Source: Paraburkholderia caffeinitolerans (GTDB lineage Bacteria; Pseudomonadota; Gammaproteobacteria; Burkholderiales; Burkholderiaceae). From it: a DNA stretch of 64,000 bases. Below are positions 25,776 through 33,924 of this stretch, in pieces. Under the pieces are notes generated by a model, which saw nothing but the letters and a program-made list of their open reading frames with translations, did no database searches and was not told where the DNA came from. Positions within the stretch are counted from its first letter, which is position 1. Every line of letters begins with the position of its first letter. A program made the translations under genes and the position numbers. Where the stretch lies: positions 1-64,000 of the forward strand of contig NZ_CADIKL010000039.1 in the NCBI RefSeq assembly GCF_902859945.1, given 5' to 3'.

Positions 25776-26803
25776 GCCGCTTGCCTCCCCGCGGAGAATC
25801 CTTGCTGCGGGCGCGCCTCGCGCGGCACGCGCCGGCCTGCCGTGTAGTCGTTGATGAGATCGCATGGCGTGTAGTTTCTATCGATCTCGTAAAGCTCCTC
25901 GGCGCTGAGCCGGGTTTCGAGCGCCGCGAGCGCGCTGTCGAACTGCGCGGACGAATCGGCGCCCACCAGCATGCTCGACACGCCCTCGCGCGCGAGCACC
26001 CACGCCTGGGCGATCTGCGCGGGACTCACGCCGCGTGCGTGCGCCACGCGGGCAATCGACGCCGCGATTTCGCGCGAGGCGTGGTCGCCGTACATCTGTG
26101 ACGTAAAGAAGTCGGTCTGGTTGCGCGTGGAGTCCGGGGCGCACGAGAGCAGGCCGCGCGCGAGCGGGCTGAACACGGAGACGCCCACGCCCTGATCGAT
26201 GCAGTAGGGAATCATCTCGCGCTCTTCCTCGCGGTACGCGGCGTTGAGCTGGAGCTGCATGTTGATGGGCTTGTGCCAGCCGTTGCGCTCGCAGGCCTGC
26301 ATGATCTTGGCGAACTGCCATGTGTACATCGTCGAGACGCCGATATAGCGCGCCTTGCCCGCGCGCACGATGTCGTCGAGCGCGCCCATGGTTTCCTCCA
26401 CGGGCGTGTTCACGTCGAAATAATGCAGCATGTAGACATCGACGTAATCCATGCCGAGACGCCTGAGCGACCCGTCGATGCCGTCCATCACGTGCTTGCG
26501 CGAATGGCCGCCCGCGTTCTGATACGCGCCCATGTCGTAGCCGACCTTGGTGGTTACGACAATTTCCTCGCGGCGCGCGAGACGCTTGAGTATGCGGCCG
26601 ACGACTTCCTCGCCCACGCCGGTCGAATAGAAATCGGCGAGGTCGATGAAGTTGACGCCCGCGTCCAGCGCGTGACGCACGATCGGCTCGCTTTGCGCTT
26701 CATCGAAAATCCAGGGCTTCCATTGCGGCGTGCCCATGTTCATCGTGCCGAGGCACAGACGCGAAACCTTGAGGCCGGATTGGCCAAGACGCACGTATTC
26801 CAT
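25772..26803 (-). CDS. Aldo/keto reductase
   Basis: NADPH-dependent carbonyl reductase with the TIM-barrel AKR fold, 343 residues. The catalytic tetrad is visible as Asp and Tyr in DLADFYSTGVGEEVVG, Lys in VVTTKVGYDM and His in VYMLHYFDVN. Cofactor-binding ending LVGADSSAQFDSALAAL is present. It is coupled by ATGA overlap to the aldehyde dehydrogenase gene and lies just downstream of fae. The substrate is not defined by sequence. Confidence 0.88.
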   Translation of the reverse strand: MEYVRLGQSGLKVSRLCLGTMNMGTPQWKPWIFDEAQSEPIVRHALDAGVNFIDLADFYSTGVGEEVVGRILKRLARREEIVVTTKVGYDMGAYQNAGGHSRKHVMDGIDGSLRRLGMDYVDVYMLHYFDVNTPVEETMGALDDIVRAGKARYIGVSTMYTWQFAKIMQACERNGWHKPINMQLQLNAAYREEEREMIPYCIDQGVGVSVFSPLARGLLSCAPDSTRNQTDFFTSQMYGDHASREIAASIARVAHARGVSPAQIAQAWVLAREGVSSMLVGADSSAQFDSALAALETRLSAEELYEIDRNYTPCDLINDYTAGRRVPREARPQQGFSAGRQAA

Positions 26804-26832
26804 TGCTTAGATATCCTTTTTAACGTGTGCGC

Positions 26833-27345
26833 TCAGACTTTCTTCGGCGTGTAGAACGGATTGGACACGTCGCGCGCGGCGGCGAATACGTCTTCCTTGC
26901 GGGGCAGGCCCTTCATGGCCGCGAGAATCGCGTTCTTGCAGGCGCGATAGTTGTTCTCGAACACGGCGTCGAGGTTGTCGGTTTTCGGATTGACCCAGTT
27001 CGCCGACACGACCACCCAGTCGTTTTCCGCTTCGGGCGGCAGCGTGCCGTTTTCGAGCGATTCGGCCACCGCTTTTGCGATGCCGGCCTGCGAGGCGCCC
27101 CAAGTGGCGTTGCCGTGGAAGTCGCTTTCGATTTGCGCCTTGTTCACGTAGAGCGTGAGCGGCTTGGCGGGAATGCCCGGCTGCGCGATCACGACGAAGG
27201 GCGCGTGGCCCGCGGAGGGCGTGGCGAGCGCCGTGGAGAACGCCTGGCCGGCGGGGCCGCTGCGCGGCCCGACCAGCACGTTGATGTGGGCGAGATTGAC
27301 GCCCGGTCCTTCGAACCCTTCACCGATATAAAGCTGCTTGTCCAT
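26833..27345 (-). CDS. fae: Formaldehyde-activating enzyme
   Basis: Catalyses condensation of formaldehyde with tetrahydromethanopterin, the entry to that C1 oxidation pathway. From the ATG at 27345 (GGAGCAGACAC upstream) it is 170 residues, the usual length. The conserved opening IGEGFEGPGVNLAHINVLVG includes the family's catalytic histidine, and KPLTLYVNKAQIESDFHGNA is also characteristic. It is the promoter-proximal gene of a leftward set with an aldo/keto reductase, an aldehyde dehydrogenase and a transporter. No other methanopterin-pathway gene is in the window, so it may be a stand-alone Fae or a homologue with another aldehyde. Confidence 0.9.
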   Translation of the reverse strand: MDKQLYIGEGFEGPGVNLAHINVLVGPRSGPAGQAFSTALATPSAGHAPFVVIAQPGIPAKPLTLYVNKAQIESDFHGNATWGASQAGIAKAVAESLENGTLPPEAENDWVVVSANWVNPKTDNLDAVFENNYRACKNAILAAMKGLPRKEDVFAAARDVSNPFYTPKKV

Positions 27346-27620
27346 GTGTCTGCTCCAGTGCCGATACCCGATTACGGAATGCAACGGTGGAGCGATTGTG
27401 CGGCGGGGCTGGACAGCGCATGAATCGATGATTTCTCGGCGGGGTGCGAGGCAAACTCATATCCGGGTTTTTGCCAGGGGGCACTCGGGTCGCGGGGAGG
27501 CTATGGCGTTGGTGACGAGCGTTTCGTTGCGCAACCAAGGCAATTTTCTTCAATACAGGCACGCGCGCGCCTCGTACGCTCGACGGTGAATCATCGCCAT
27601 TGAGCGTAACGAGGAGAACC

Positions 27621-28208
27621 GTGAGCACCGCACTTTCCATGGCTGCCTTCGCGCTAGCCACGTCGATTACCCCTGGGCCCGTCAATGTCGTCGCGCTGGG
27701 CGCGGGCGCGCGCTACGGACTGCGCGCGAGCCTGCGCCACGTGACCGGCGCGACGGTGGGCTTCGCGCTGCTGTTGCTGCTGATCGGGCTCGGCCTGCGC
27801 GAGCTGCTTGCGCAGTGGCCATTCCTCGCGCGCGCGATCGAATGGGCGGGCGTGGCGTTTCTGCTGTACGTCGCGTACAAGCTCGTCATGGACGATGGGC
27901 GCATCGACGCTGCGGGCGCCGCGCGCGGCCCATCGCTCATGACCGGCGCGGCGATGCAATGGCTCAACCCCAAGGCGTGGCTCGCCTGCGTTGCCGGCAT
28001 GGGCGCGTTTGCGGTCTCGGGCGAGAACGCAATCGTGTGGCAGTTCGCAGCGATCTATTTCGTGGTGTGCTACGCGTCGATTGCGTGCTGGGCGTGGGCC
28101 GGCGCGTCGCTGCGCCAGGCGTTGCGCGAACCGGCGCGCGTGCGTTTGGTGAACCGCACGATGGCGCTGCTGCTCGCGGCGAGCGCGCTATGGTTGCTGC
28201 TCGAATGA
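27621..28208 (+). CDS. LysE family amino-acid exporter
   Basis: Inner-membrane exporter of 195 residues with about six helices. GTG start at 27621 preceded by GAGGAGAACC. The LysE/RhtB signature SITPGPVNVVALGAGARYGL is at residues ~16-35 and MQWLNPKAWLACVAGMGAF in the middle of the protein. A convergent AraC regulator gene lies 12 bp away, a frequent pairing in proteobacteria. The exported amino acid is unknown. Confidence 0.88.
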   Translation: MSTALSMAAFALATSITPGPVNVVALGAGARYGLRASLRHVTGATVGFALLLLLIGLGLRELLAQWPFLARAIEWAGVAFLLYVAYKLVMDDGRIDAAGAARGPSLMTGAAMQWLNPKAWLACVAGMGAFAVSGENAIVWQFAAIYFVVCYASIACWAWAGASLRQALREPARVRLVNRTMALLLAASALWLLLE

Positions 28209-28220
28209 ACGGCGCCGACC

Positions 28221-29048
28221 TTAGCCGCGATATTGCCCCGGCGTGGCCGCCACGAACTGGCGAAAGGCGCGCTGAAGATGGGCCTGGTCGGCGAAACCGG
28301 CTTCGGCGGCGACGTCGGCGATGGCATGGCCGCGCCGCAATTGCGCGCGGCTGAACTCGATGCGCCGGTTCACCACGTACGCATGGGGTGTCATGCCATA
28401 TTGCTCGCGAAACGCGCGGATCAAATACGAAGGCGACAAGTTCGCCGCCGTGCAGATCTCTTCGAGCTTGAGCGTGCGCGTGTAATTGTCGTCGATGAAC
28501 TCGGCGGCGCGTGCGAGGCGCGGATTGGGCCCGCTCGGCGTGTTCTCAGGCGGCGCGGGATTGAGCGCCTGCTGGAGCGCGGTGAAGTACTGCGTGACGG
28601 CGCATTCCTTGTGCAGCGCGTCTTCGTGCGGATTCACGAGCACGTCGTAGAGCACATTGAGCCCTGCGAACAGATCGGCGCGCCACGTGAGCGTTTGCGC
28701 GAACGGAACGAATGCCGCCTGTGCGCCGAAGCCCTGCGCGTGCTGGAGCGCTGCGAGCCAATCCGCGTCGAGATGGAACATGCGATAGGACCACGCTTCG
28801 TCGGCGGCGGGATTGCATGCGTGCACAACGTTCGGATTGACGATAACCACGGCGCCCGCATGCACGCGCTCCAGCGTGTTGCCGTTCAGATAGGTGCTGC
28901 GCCCGCCCGTTACCGCGCCAATCGAGAAGGTGTCGTGCGCATGGCGGCCGTAGCGCAGCTTGCGGCCGTCGGCAATGGCGCGGACTTCGATGAACGGGAG
29001 CGCCGGGTCGCGCCAGAAAGTGGGCGTGGTGTCGGTCGGTTGTGGCAC
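28221..29048 (-). CDS. AraC family regulator
   Basis: 275 residues: an N-terminal cupin-like AraC ligand-binding domain (HDTFSIGAVTGGRSTYLNG...) and a C-terminal double helix-turn-helix (~170-270; LEEICTAANLSPSYLIRAFR, then HAIADVAAEAGFADQAHLQR). This arrangement and the neighbouring lysE-type gene suggest it senses an amino acid and controls the exporter; that is inference. Confidence 0.87.
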   Translation of the reverse strand: MPQPTDTTPTFWRDPALPFIEVRAIADGRKLRYGRHAHDTFSIGAVTGGRSTYLNGNTLERVHAGAVVIVNPNVVHACNPAADEAWSYRMFHLDADWLAALQHAQGFGAQAAFVPFAQTLTWRADLFAGLNVLYDVLVNPHEDALHKECAVTQYFTALQQALNPAPPENTPSGPNPRLARAAEFIDDNYTRTLKLEEICTAANLSPSYLIRAFREQYGMTPHAYVVNRRIEFSRAQLRRGHAIADVAAEAGFADQAHLQRAFRQFVAATPGQYRG

Positions 29049-29189
29049 GGCGGACCTCGGTGGCGATGCGGTGCGAAGAATCGAGAGGCCATATTAACGC
29101 AGACGGGCGATACCCCTATGGGGAAGCGCGCGCCGCAATCGTGCTAGCGTTGGGGGTTCGATCCATTTTCATCGTTTCGCGCTCGATTC

Positions 29190-29705
29190 ATGAACCCCGC
29201 ACCGCTCACCATCCGCACGCTCACCGAAAACGACATCGACACGTTTCACGCCCTGCGTTTGCAGGCGACCATCGATACTCCGTTCGGCATCGTGCCCACT
29301 CTCGAGGAGGAAGCGCGCTGGACGCGCGAGGAAAACATCGCGCGCGTGTGCGAGACCGACCGGCAGGCCGTGTTCGGCGCGTTCGATGGCGCGGCGCTGG
29401 TGGGCATCGTGGGCTGGCGGCGCGAGGCGCGTCAGAAGCTGGCGCACAAGTCGCACATCTGGGGCGTATTCGTCCAGCCAGCATATCGGCGCGCGGGTAT
29501 CGCGCGGCGCCTGATGGAGCGCGCCATCGAGCATGCGCGCGCGAGCGGCGTCGAGCAGGTTCAACTGACCGTGGGAGCAAGCAATCCGCGCGCGCAATCG
29601 TTGTACCGCTCACTCGGCTTCGCGATATACGGCACCGAGCCGCGCGCCATGTGCATCGACGGCGAATATTTCGACGAAGAGCACATGCTGCTGATGCTCG
29701 ACTGA
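29190..29705 (+). CDS. GNAT family N-acetyltransferase
   Basis: 171-residue acetyl-CoA-dependent acetyltransferase. Motif A is WGVFVQPAYRRAGIARRLME near residues 91-110, the pyrophosphate-binding Q/RxxGxG/A loop; ARAQSLYRSLGFAIYGTEP is motif B. The acceptor is unknown. Single gene, divergent from the AraC gene. Confidence 0.87.
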   Translation: MNPAPLTIRTLTENDIDTFHALRLQATIDTPFGIVPTLEEEARWTREENIARVCETDRQAVFGAFDGAALVGIVGWRREARQKLAHKSHIWGVFVQPAYRRAGIARRLMERAIEHARASGVEQVQLTVGASNPRAQSLYRSLGFAIYGTEPRAMCIDGEYFDEEHMLLMLD

Positions 29706-29861
29706 ACCTGCACACATCGCACGTGAAGCGGCGGCGCACGATGTTTCATCATTTCGTCATACATAAGCACCGATAATCCCCTCCGAATAAATTGGCCTCA
29801 CGTGCCACGAGTCGCGCAGCCATAGCGCGTCCGGCATGGCGAAAGGCCCGGGGATTTCGAC

Positions 29862-32210
29862 ATGACCATTCGCCACCGCATCACGCTACTCATCGCGCTG
29901 ATGTTTGTCGCGTTGTCCGCCATTGGCGGCTACGCGGTCTATCAGACGCGCCACAGCGCCACCGACGTCCATCAGGTCACACAAGGCGTCGTGCCTAGCG
30001 CGCTGGCGTCTTCCGATCTCGTATCGCTCGTGAAAGACGCGCAGCTCGCGACAATGACGCTCGTCTATGCGCCCGACGCGACCACTGCCCAACTGGCGCA
30101 GGACGAACTCAAGAAAAAGAAGGCCGCGCTGAGCGCCGCGCTCGACGTGCAGCGCCGGGCCGCCGCGAGCCACGCGCAGGAGGGGCTTGTCGCGCAGGCG
30201 CGCGAAAGCCTCGCGAACTATTTCAACGCCATCGAAGAAACGGCGAACATGAAGGCCGCGGGCAAGAACGAACTCGCGCAGGCGTATCTCTTCGCGAACG
30301 TCGCGCAGTATCGCGATGAGCTCGAAGGCATCGTCGCCACGCTGCGCGTGGAGAAAAACCGCCAGAAAGATGAGGCCATCCGGGCGCTCAACGGCATGCT
30401 CGACACCACCACGAGCGCCATTGCGGGCGTGACGGGCGGCGCGGTGTTGCTGCTCACACTGATCGGCGCGCTGTTGTATCGGCAGATTACGCGGCCGCTT
30501 TCACGCATGCAGGAAATGATGAGCGAGATTGCGTCGAGCCAGGACTTCACGCGCCGCGTGCCGGTGGGCCGGATGGACGAGATCGGCCGCTCGATCGTGG
30601 CGTTCAACGGCATGATCGAGAAGATCCAGCACAGCTCCGCCCAGCTCAAGCGCAAGACCGCCGACATTCAGGCGATGCTCCAAAACATGCAGCAGGGCAT
30701 TCTCACCGTGGTGGAAGGCGCAAGCGTGCACGGAGAATATTCGGCCTACCTCGAAGCGATTTTCGAAACGCGCGAGATCGCGGGGCGCGCGCTCATGGAA
30801 CTGGTGTTCTCGCACACGGAACTCGATGCCGACACGCTAGCGCAGATCGACGCCGCCGTGCACGCGTGCCTCGGCGAGGACGGCGTGAATTTCGCGTTCA
30901 ACCAGCACCTGCTCGTGAACGAGATCACGCGCACCATGCCCGATGGCCGCAAGAAGGTGCTCGACCTGAGCTGGTCCGCGATTACCGATGAAAACGACGT
31001 GGTCGTGCGTCTCATGCTGTGCGTGCGCGACGTGACCGAGCTTCGCGAACTCGCGGCGGAAGCGGGCGAGCAGAAACGCCGCTTGCAGATGATCGGCGAG
31101 ATTCTCGCGGTGAGCGAAGAAAAGTTCCATCAGTTCGTGGAAAGCTCGAAGGGTTTCATACACGAGAACGAGCACATCATTCGCCAGCACGACTGCGCGA
31201 ACACGGACGCCGTCGCTGCACTGTTTCGCAACATGCATACGGTGAAGGGCAACGCGCGCACGTACAGCCTTCAGCATCTCACGGGCGTTGTGCACGAAGT
31301 GGAGCAGCGCTACGATGCGCTGCGCCGCGAGGACGCGAGCCACACGTGGGATCAGCAGGCGCTCATCGACGATTTGCAGCGCGTGCGCGAAGCCGTCGAT
31401 CACTACGCGACGCTCAACGAAGTGAGTCTCGGGCGCGGTGCGCGCGCGCACAACGGGAGCGTCGCGGATGGCGGCATCGGTCGCGAGCAGATCGACGCGA
31501 GCCTGCGCCTGCTGGACGACGCGAACGAGCATGATCTCGTTTCGTTGCGTGCGATGCGCACGGAGTTGCGCCGCATGTTGAGCGGCATCGGCACCGAGAG
31601 CGTGAAAGAAGCGCTCGCGGGCGTGCTCGATTCGCTGCCTTCGTTGGCACAAGAACTGGATAAGGTCGCGCCGCACGTGCGCATCGATGATGGCGGCTAC
31701 CGGCTGCGTAGCGAGGCGGCCGGCACCGTGAGCGACGTTTTCACACATCTGCTGCGCAATTCCCTCGATCACGGTATCGAGATGCCGGCGCAGCGCCGCG
31801 CGCAGGGCAAGGACGAGGCAGGGCACATTGGCATCAAGGTCTGCGTGGACGACGACGCGCTGCGCATTGCGCTCGCCGACGATGGCCGCGGTCTCGCGCT
31901 TGCGCGCATTCGCGCCATTGCGGTAGAGCGCGGCTGGTTAGGCGCTCAGGAACAGGCAAGCGACGAGGCAATTGCCGCGTTCATCTTCCATGCGGGTTTT
32001 TCCACGGCGCAAAGCGTGACCGAGGTGTCTGGGCGCGGCGTGGGCATGGATGCGGTGCGCGACTTCCTCGAACGCAAGGGCGGCAACATCGAACTGCGCT
32101 TTACCGACAACCGGCAAGGCGCGGATTATCGGCATTTCGAAACGATCGTGTATTTGCCGCGAGCATGCGCTGTCGCGTGCGCGGGCGTACACGAAACCGC
32201 GCTGGCGTAA
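29862..32210 (+). CDS. Membrane CheA-like kinase: sensor, HAMP, Hpt and ATPase domains
   Basis: 782 residues. TM1 ~7-27; helical periplasmic sensor ~28-185 (4HB-like); TM2 ~187-206; HAMP ~208-260; a PAS-like region ~275-395; an Hpt domain with phosphorylatable His459 in FRNMHTVKGNARTYSL; a CheA-type ATPase with N box THLLRNSLDHGIE (Asn633), G1 ADDGRGL, FHAGFST and G2 VSGRGVGMD. CheA's C-terminal P5 (CheW-like) domain is missing. So receptor and kinase are one chain. GGGGATTTCGAC precedes the ATG. First gene of a four-gene operon with an MCP-tip protein, a CheX-like protein and a receiver. Confidence 0.88.
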   Translation: MTIRHRITLLIALMFVALSAIGGYAVYQTRHSATDVHQVTQGVVPSALASSDLVSLVKDAQLATMTLVYAPDATTAQLAQDELKKKKAALSAALDVQRRAAASHAQEGLVAQARESLANYFNAIEETANMKAAGKNELAQAYLFANVAQYRDELEGIVATLRVEKNRQKDEAIRALNGMLDTTTSAIAGVTGGAVLLLTLIGALLYRQITRPLSRMQEMMSEIASSQDFTRRVPVGRMDEIGRSIVAFNGMIEKIQHSSAQLKRKTADIQAMLQNMQQGILTVVEGASVHGEYSAYLEAIFETREIAGRALMELVFSHTELDADTLAQIDAAVHACLGEDGVNFAFNQHLLVNEITRTMPDGRKKVLDLSWSAITDENDVVVRLMLCVRDVTELRELAAEAGEQKRRLQMIGEILAVSEEKFHQFVESSKGFIHENEHIIRQHDCANTDAVAALFRNMHTVKGNARTYSLQHLTGVVHEVEQRYDALRREDASHTWDQQALIDDLQRVREAVDHYATLNEVSLGRGARAHNGSVADGGIGREQIDASLRLLDDANEHDLVSLRAMRTELRRMLSGIGTESVKEALAGVLDSLPSLAQELDKVAPHVRIDDGGYRLRSEAAGTVSDVFTHLLRNSLDHGIEMPAQRRAQGKDEAGHIGIKVCVDDDALRIALADDGRGLALARIRAIAVERGWLGAQEQASDEAIAAFIFHAGFSTAQSVTEVSGRGVGMDAVRDFLERKGGNIELRFTDNRQGADYRHFETIVYLPRACAVACAGVHETALA

Positions 32211-32221
32211 TAGGGGGCATC

Positions 32222-32968
32222 GTGCTTATACCGTATCTGATCGGCGCGGTCGCAGGCCTCGCGTTGGCGGCGTCGTGCGCGGCGGGATTCCATTGGCGTT
32301 CGCGCGTGCAGCGGCGCGATGCCGAAAGGCTGCTGCGTACCCTGCATGACGACGCGCTTGCGCAAGCCGAGGCGCGCATGCATGCGGCACAAGAAAGCGC
32401 CGCGCAGGCGCATGAGGCGCTGGCGGCGCAGATCGAGTCGCTGCGCGCGGACCTCGCGCAACGCAAGTGGGTGAACGAAGCGATGGAAGCGGCGCTTGGG
32501 AGCGAACGCGCACGTAGCGCCGAAGCGCGGCAGCGCGCCGAACGCATCGCGGCGGAGACAATGCGTCTGAAGCAGATGTCGACGCTCTTCGAGCGCTGGC
32601 ACGAGCAAATGATCTCGTTGATGGCGCAGAACCGCGACATGCACCAGAAGAATCAGGTGCTCTCGTCGATCGTGAGCCATGTGCTGATCGTGTCGCTCAA
32701 TGCGTCGATCGAGGCGGCGCGCGCGGGTTCGGCGGGCCGGGGCTTCTCGATCGTCGCGGGCGAGGTGCGCGCGCTCGCCACGCGTTCGCAGGAGCTCTCG
32801 AAGAGCTACCGTGAGAGCCTGCACCGTAACGACCTCGTCACGACTGCGACGTTCCAGGACATTCAGGCGGGCGGCAAGCTGATTGCAGCCTCACTTGCGA
32901 GTGTGGAGTCGCTCACGCAGCAATTGCACGCGCAACTCCAGGAAGCGCCGGATGGGGGGCGCGCATGA
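32222..32968 (+). CDS. Minimal methyl-accepting-like protein (membrane anchor plus MCP tip)
   Basis: 248 residues from a GTG at 32222 behind AGGGGGCATC. One N-terminal hydrophobic segment (~3-22) and a long coiled coil (~28-150) lead to an MCP hairpin tip, residues 158-188: SLNASIEAARAGSAGRGFSI then VAGEVRALATRS. The descending helix is short, ending ~235. There is no periplasmic sensor and no HAMP, and no methylation pentapeptide. It may act as a coupling or scaffold partner of the upstream kinase in place of a receptor. It ends in an ATGA overlap with the CheX-like gene. Confidence 0.85.
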   Translation: MLIPYLIGAVAGLALAASCAAGFHWRSRVQRRDAERLLRTLHDDALAQAEARMHAAQESAAQAHEALAAQIESLRADLAQRKWVNEAMEAALGSERARSAEARQRAERIAAETMRLKQMSTLFERWHEQMISLMAQNRDMHQKNQVLSSIVSHVLIVSLNASIEAARAGSAGRGFSIVAGEVRALATRSQELSKSYRESLHRNDLVTTATFQDIQAGGKLIAASLASVESLTQQLHAQLQEAPDGGRA

Positions 32969-33495
32969 TTGGCCCGCAGGCGCAGGAAAGCTTCGAGCAG
33001 ATTTTCTTCATGGCGGCGCGCACGCGCCTCGTGACCGATCCGCAGCATGCGTGCGAGATCGTGGCGGCGTCTAACGATAGTGCGCGGGGCGAGCATGCGG
33101 TGCTGCTCACGATCTCGTCGATGCAGTTTCGCCTGCTGTTGATTCTTAATATAAAGGATGACGAAGCAATTCGAACGTACTACCTGGGTGCAGCGGAAGG
33201 CGCGCTGGTGGACGCGTTCATGGAGTTCGGCAATCTCTGCTGCGGGGCGATGAACCAGCATCTGCTCGAACATTTCCCGGATCTCGGGATGTCCACGCCG
33301 TACGCGCTCGACAGCCAATGCTTGCAGTATCTGCGCGAACTGAAGCCTGATTACGTGCAGTCCTATGCGCTAACGATCGACGGCGCCGTGCAGCTAGGGG
33401 CGACGCTGTGCGTCTGCGCAGGTGCGCCGTTCGATTTCGCGGCCGCTCCGTTGAGCGCGGCGCACGAAAGCGCGGGCGAACTCGAATTGTTTTGA
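32965..33495 (+). CDS. CheX/CheC-like protein (probable CheY phosphatase)
   Basis: 176 residues, start in an ATGA overlap with the upstream gene. The segment DAFMEFGNLCCGAMNQHLLE (residues ~83-102) matches the ExxN...N active-site pattern of CheX/CheC phosphatases (Glu87, Asn90, Asn97), followed by the family's hydrophobic strand and a Pro-containing turn (LGMSTPYAL). If so, it would dephosphorylate the receiver encoded next. The resemblance is by motif and position only; overall similarity to CheX is low. Confidence 0.6.
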   Translation: MIGPQAQESFEQIFFMAARTRLVTDPQHACEIVAASNDSARGEHAVLLTISSMQFRLLLILNIKDDEAIRTYYLGAAEGALVDAFMEFGNLCCGAMNQHLLEHFPDLGMSTPYALDSQCLQYLRELKPDYVQSYALTIDGAVQLGATLCVCAGAPFDFAAAPLSAAHESAGELELF

Positions 33496-33543
33496 CGAAC
33501 CCTCATGAAAATGCGCCACTCGGGCGCAAAGGAACCCAACAAG

Positions 33544-33909
33544 ATGGCGAAGATTCTGGTGGTGGACGATTCAGGCGCGGTGCGCGACGAAGTGGCAGGC
33601 TTTCTGCGCAAGAATGGCCTGGACGTGGATACGGCCGTGGACGGCAAGGACGGTCTCGCCAAGCTGCGCGCGAACCCGGCCGTGAAGCTCGTGGTGAGCG
33701 ACGTGAACATGCCGAACATGGACGGCCTTACGATGGTCGAGAAGATTCGCGGCGAACTGGGGAACGCCGCGGTGAATGTCGTGATGCTCACGACCGAAAG
33801 CAGCCCTGCCATGAAGGAGCGCGGCAAGGCTGCGGGCGTGCGCGGCTGGATCGTGAAGCCGTTCAAGGGTGATGCGGTGCTGGAAACGTTCCGCAAGCTG
33901 GCGGGCTGA
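33544..33909 (+). CDS. CheY-like single-domain response regulator
   Basis: 121 residues, a receiver domain alone. Acidic pocket Asp8/Asp9 (ILVVDDSG), phosphoacceptor Asp53 in LVVSDVNMPNMDG, Thr84 region MLTTESS and Lys105 in IVKPFKG. The ATG at 33544 follows AAGGAACCCAACAAG. It is the last gene of the chemosensory operon and lacks an output domain, so it must act by protein contact, perhaps on a motor or another regulator. The convergent molybdoenzyme gene stops 15 bp away. Confidence 0.9.
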   Translation: MAKILVVDDSGAVRDEVAGFLRKNGLDVDTAVDGKDGLAKLRANPAVKLVVSDVNMPNMDGLTMVEKIRGELGNAAVNVVMLTTESSPAMKERGKAAGVRGWIVKPFKGDAVLETFRKLAG

Positions 33910-33924
33910 AGCCGCGTCCGGCAA

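Noticed and set aside
29769-29776. ACCGATAA upstream of the chemosensory operon as a sigma-28 -10 box
   Set aside because: The position 11 bp further upstream (CATTTCGT) bears no resemblance to TAAAGTTT, so the half-match is probably chance.
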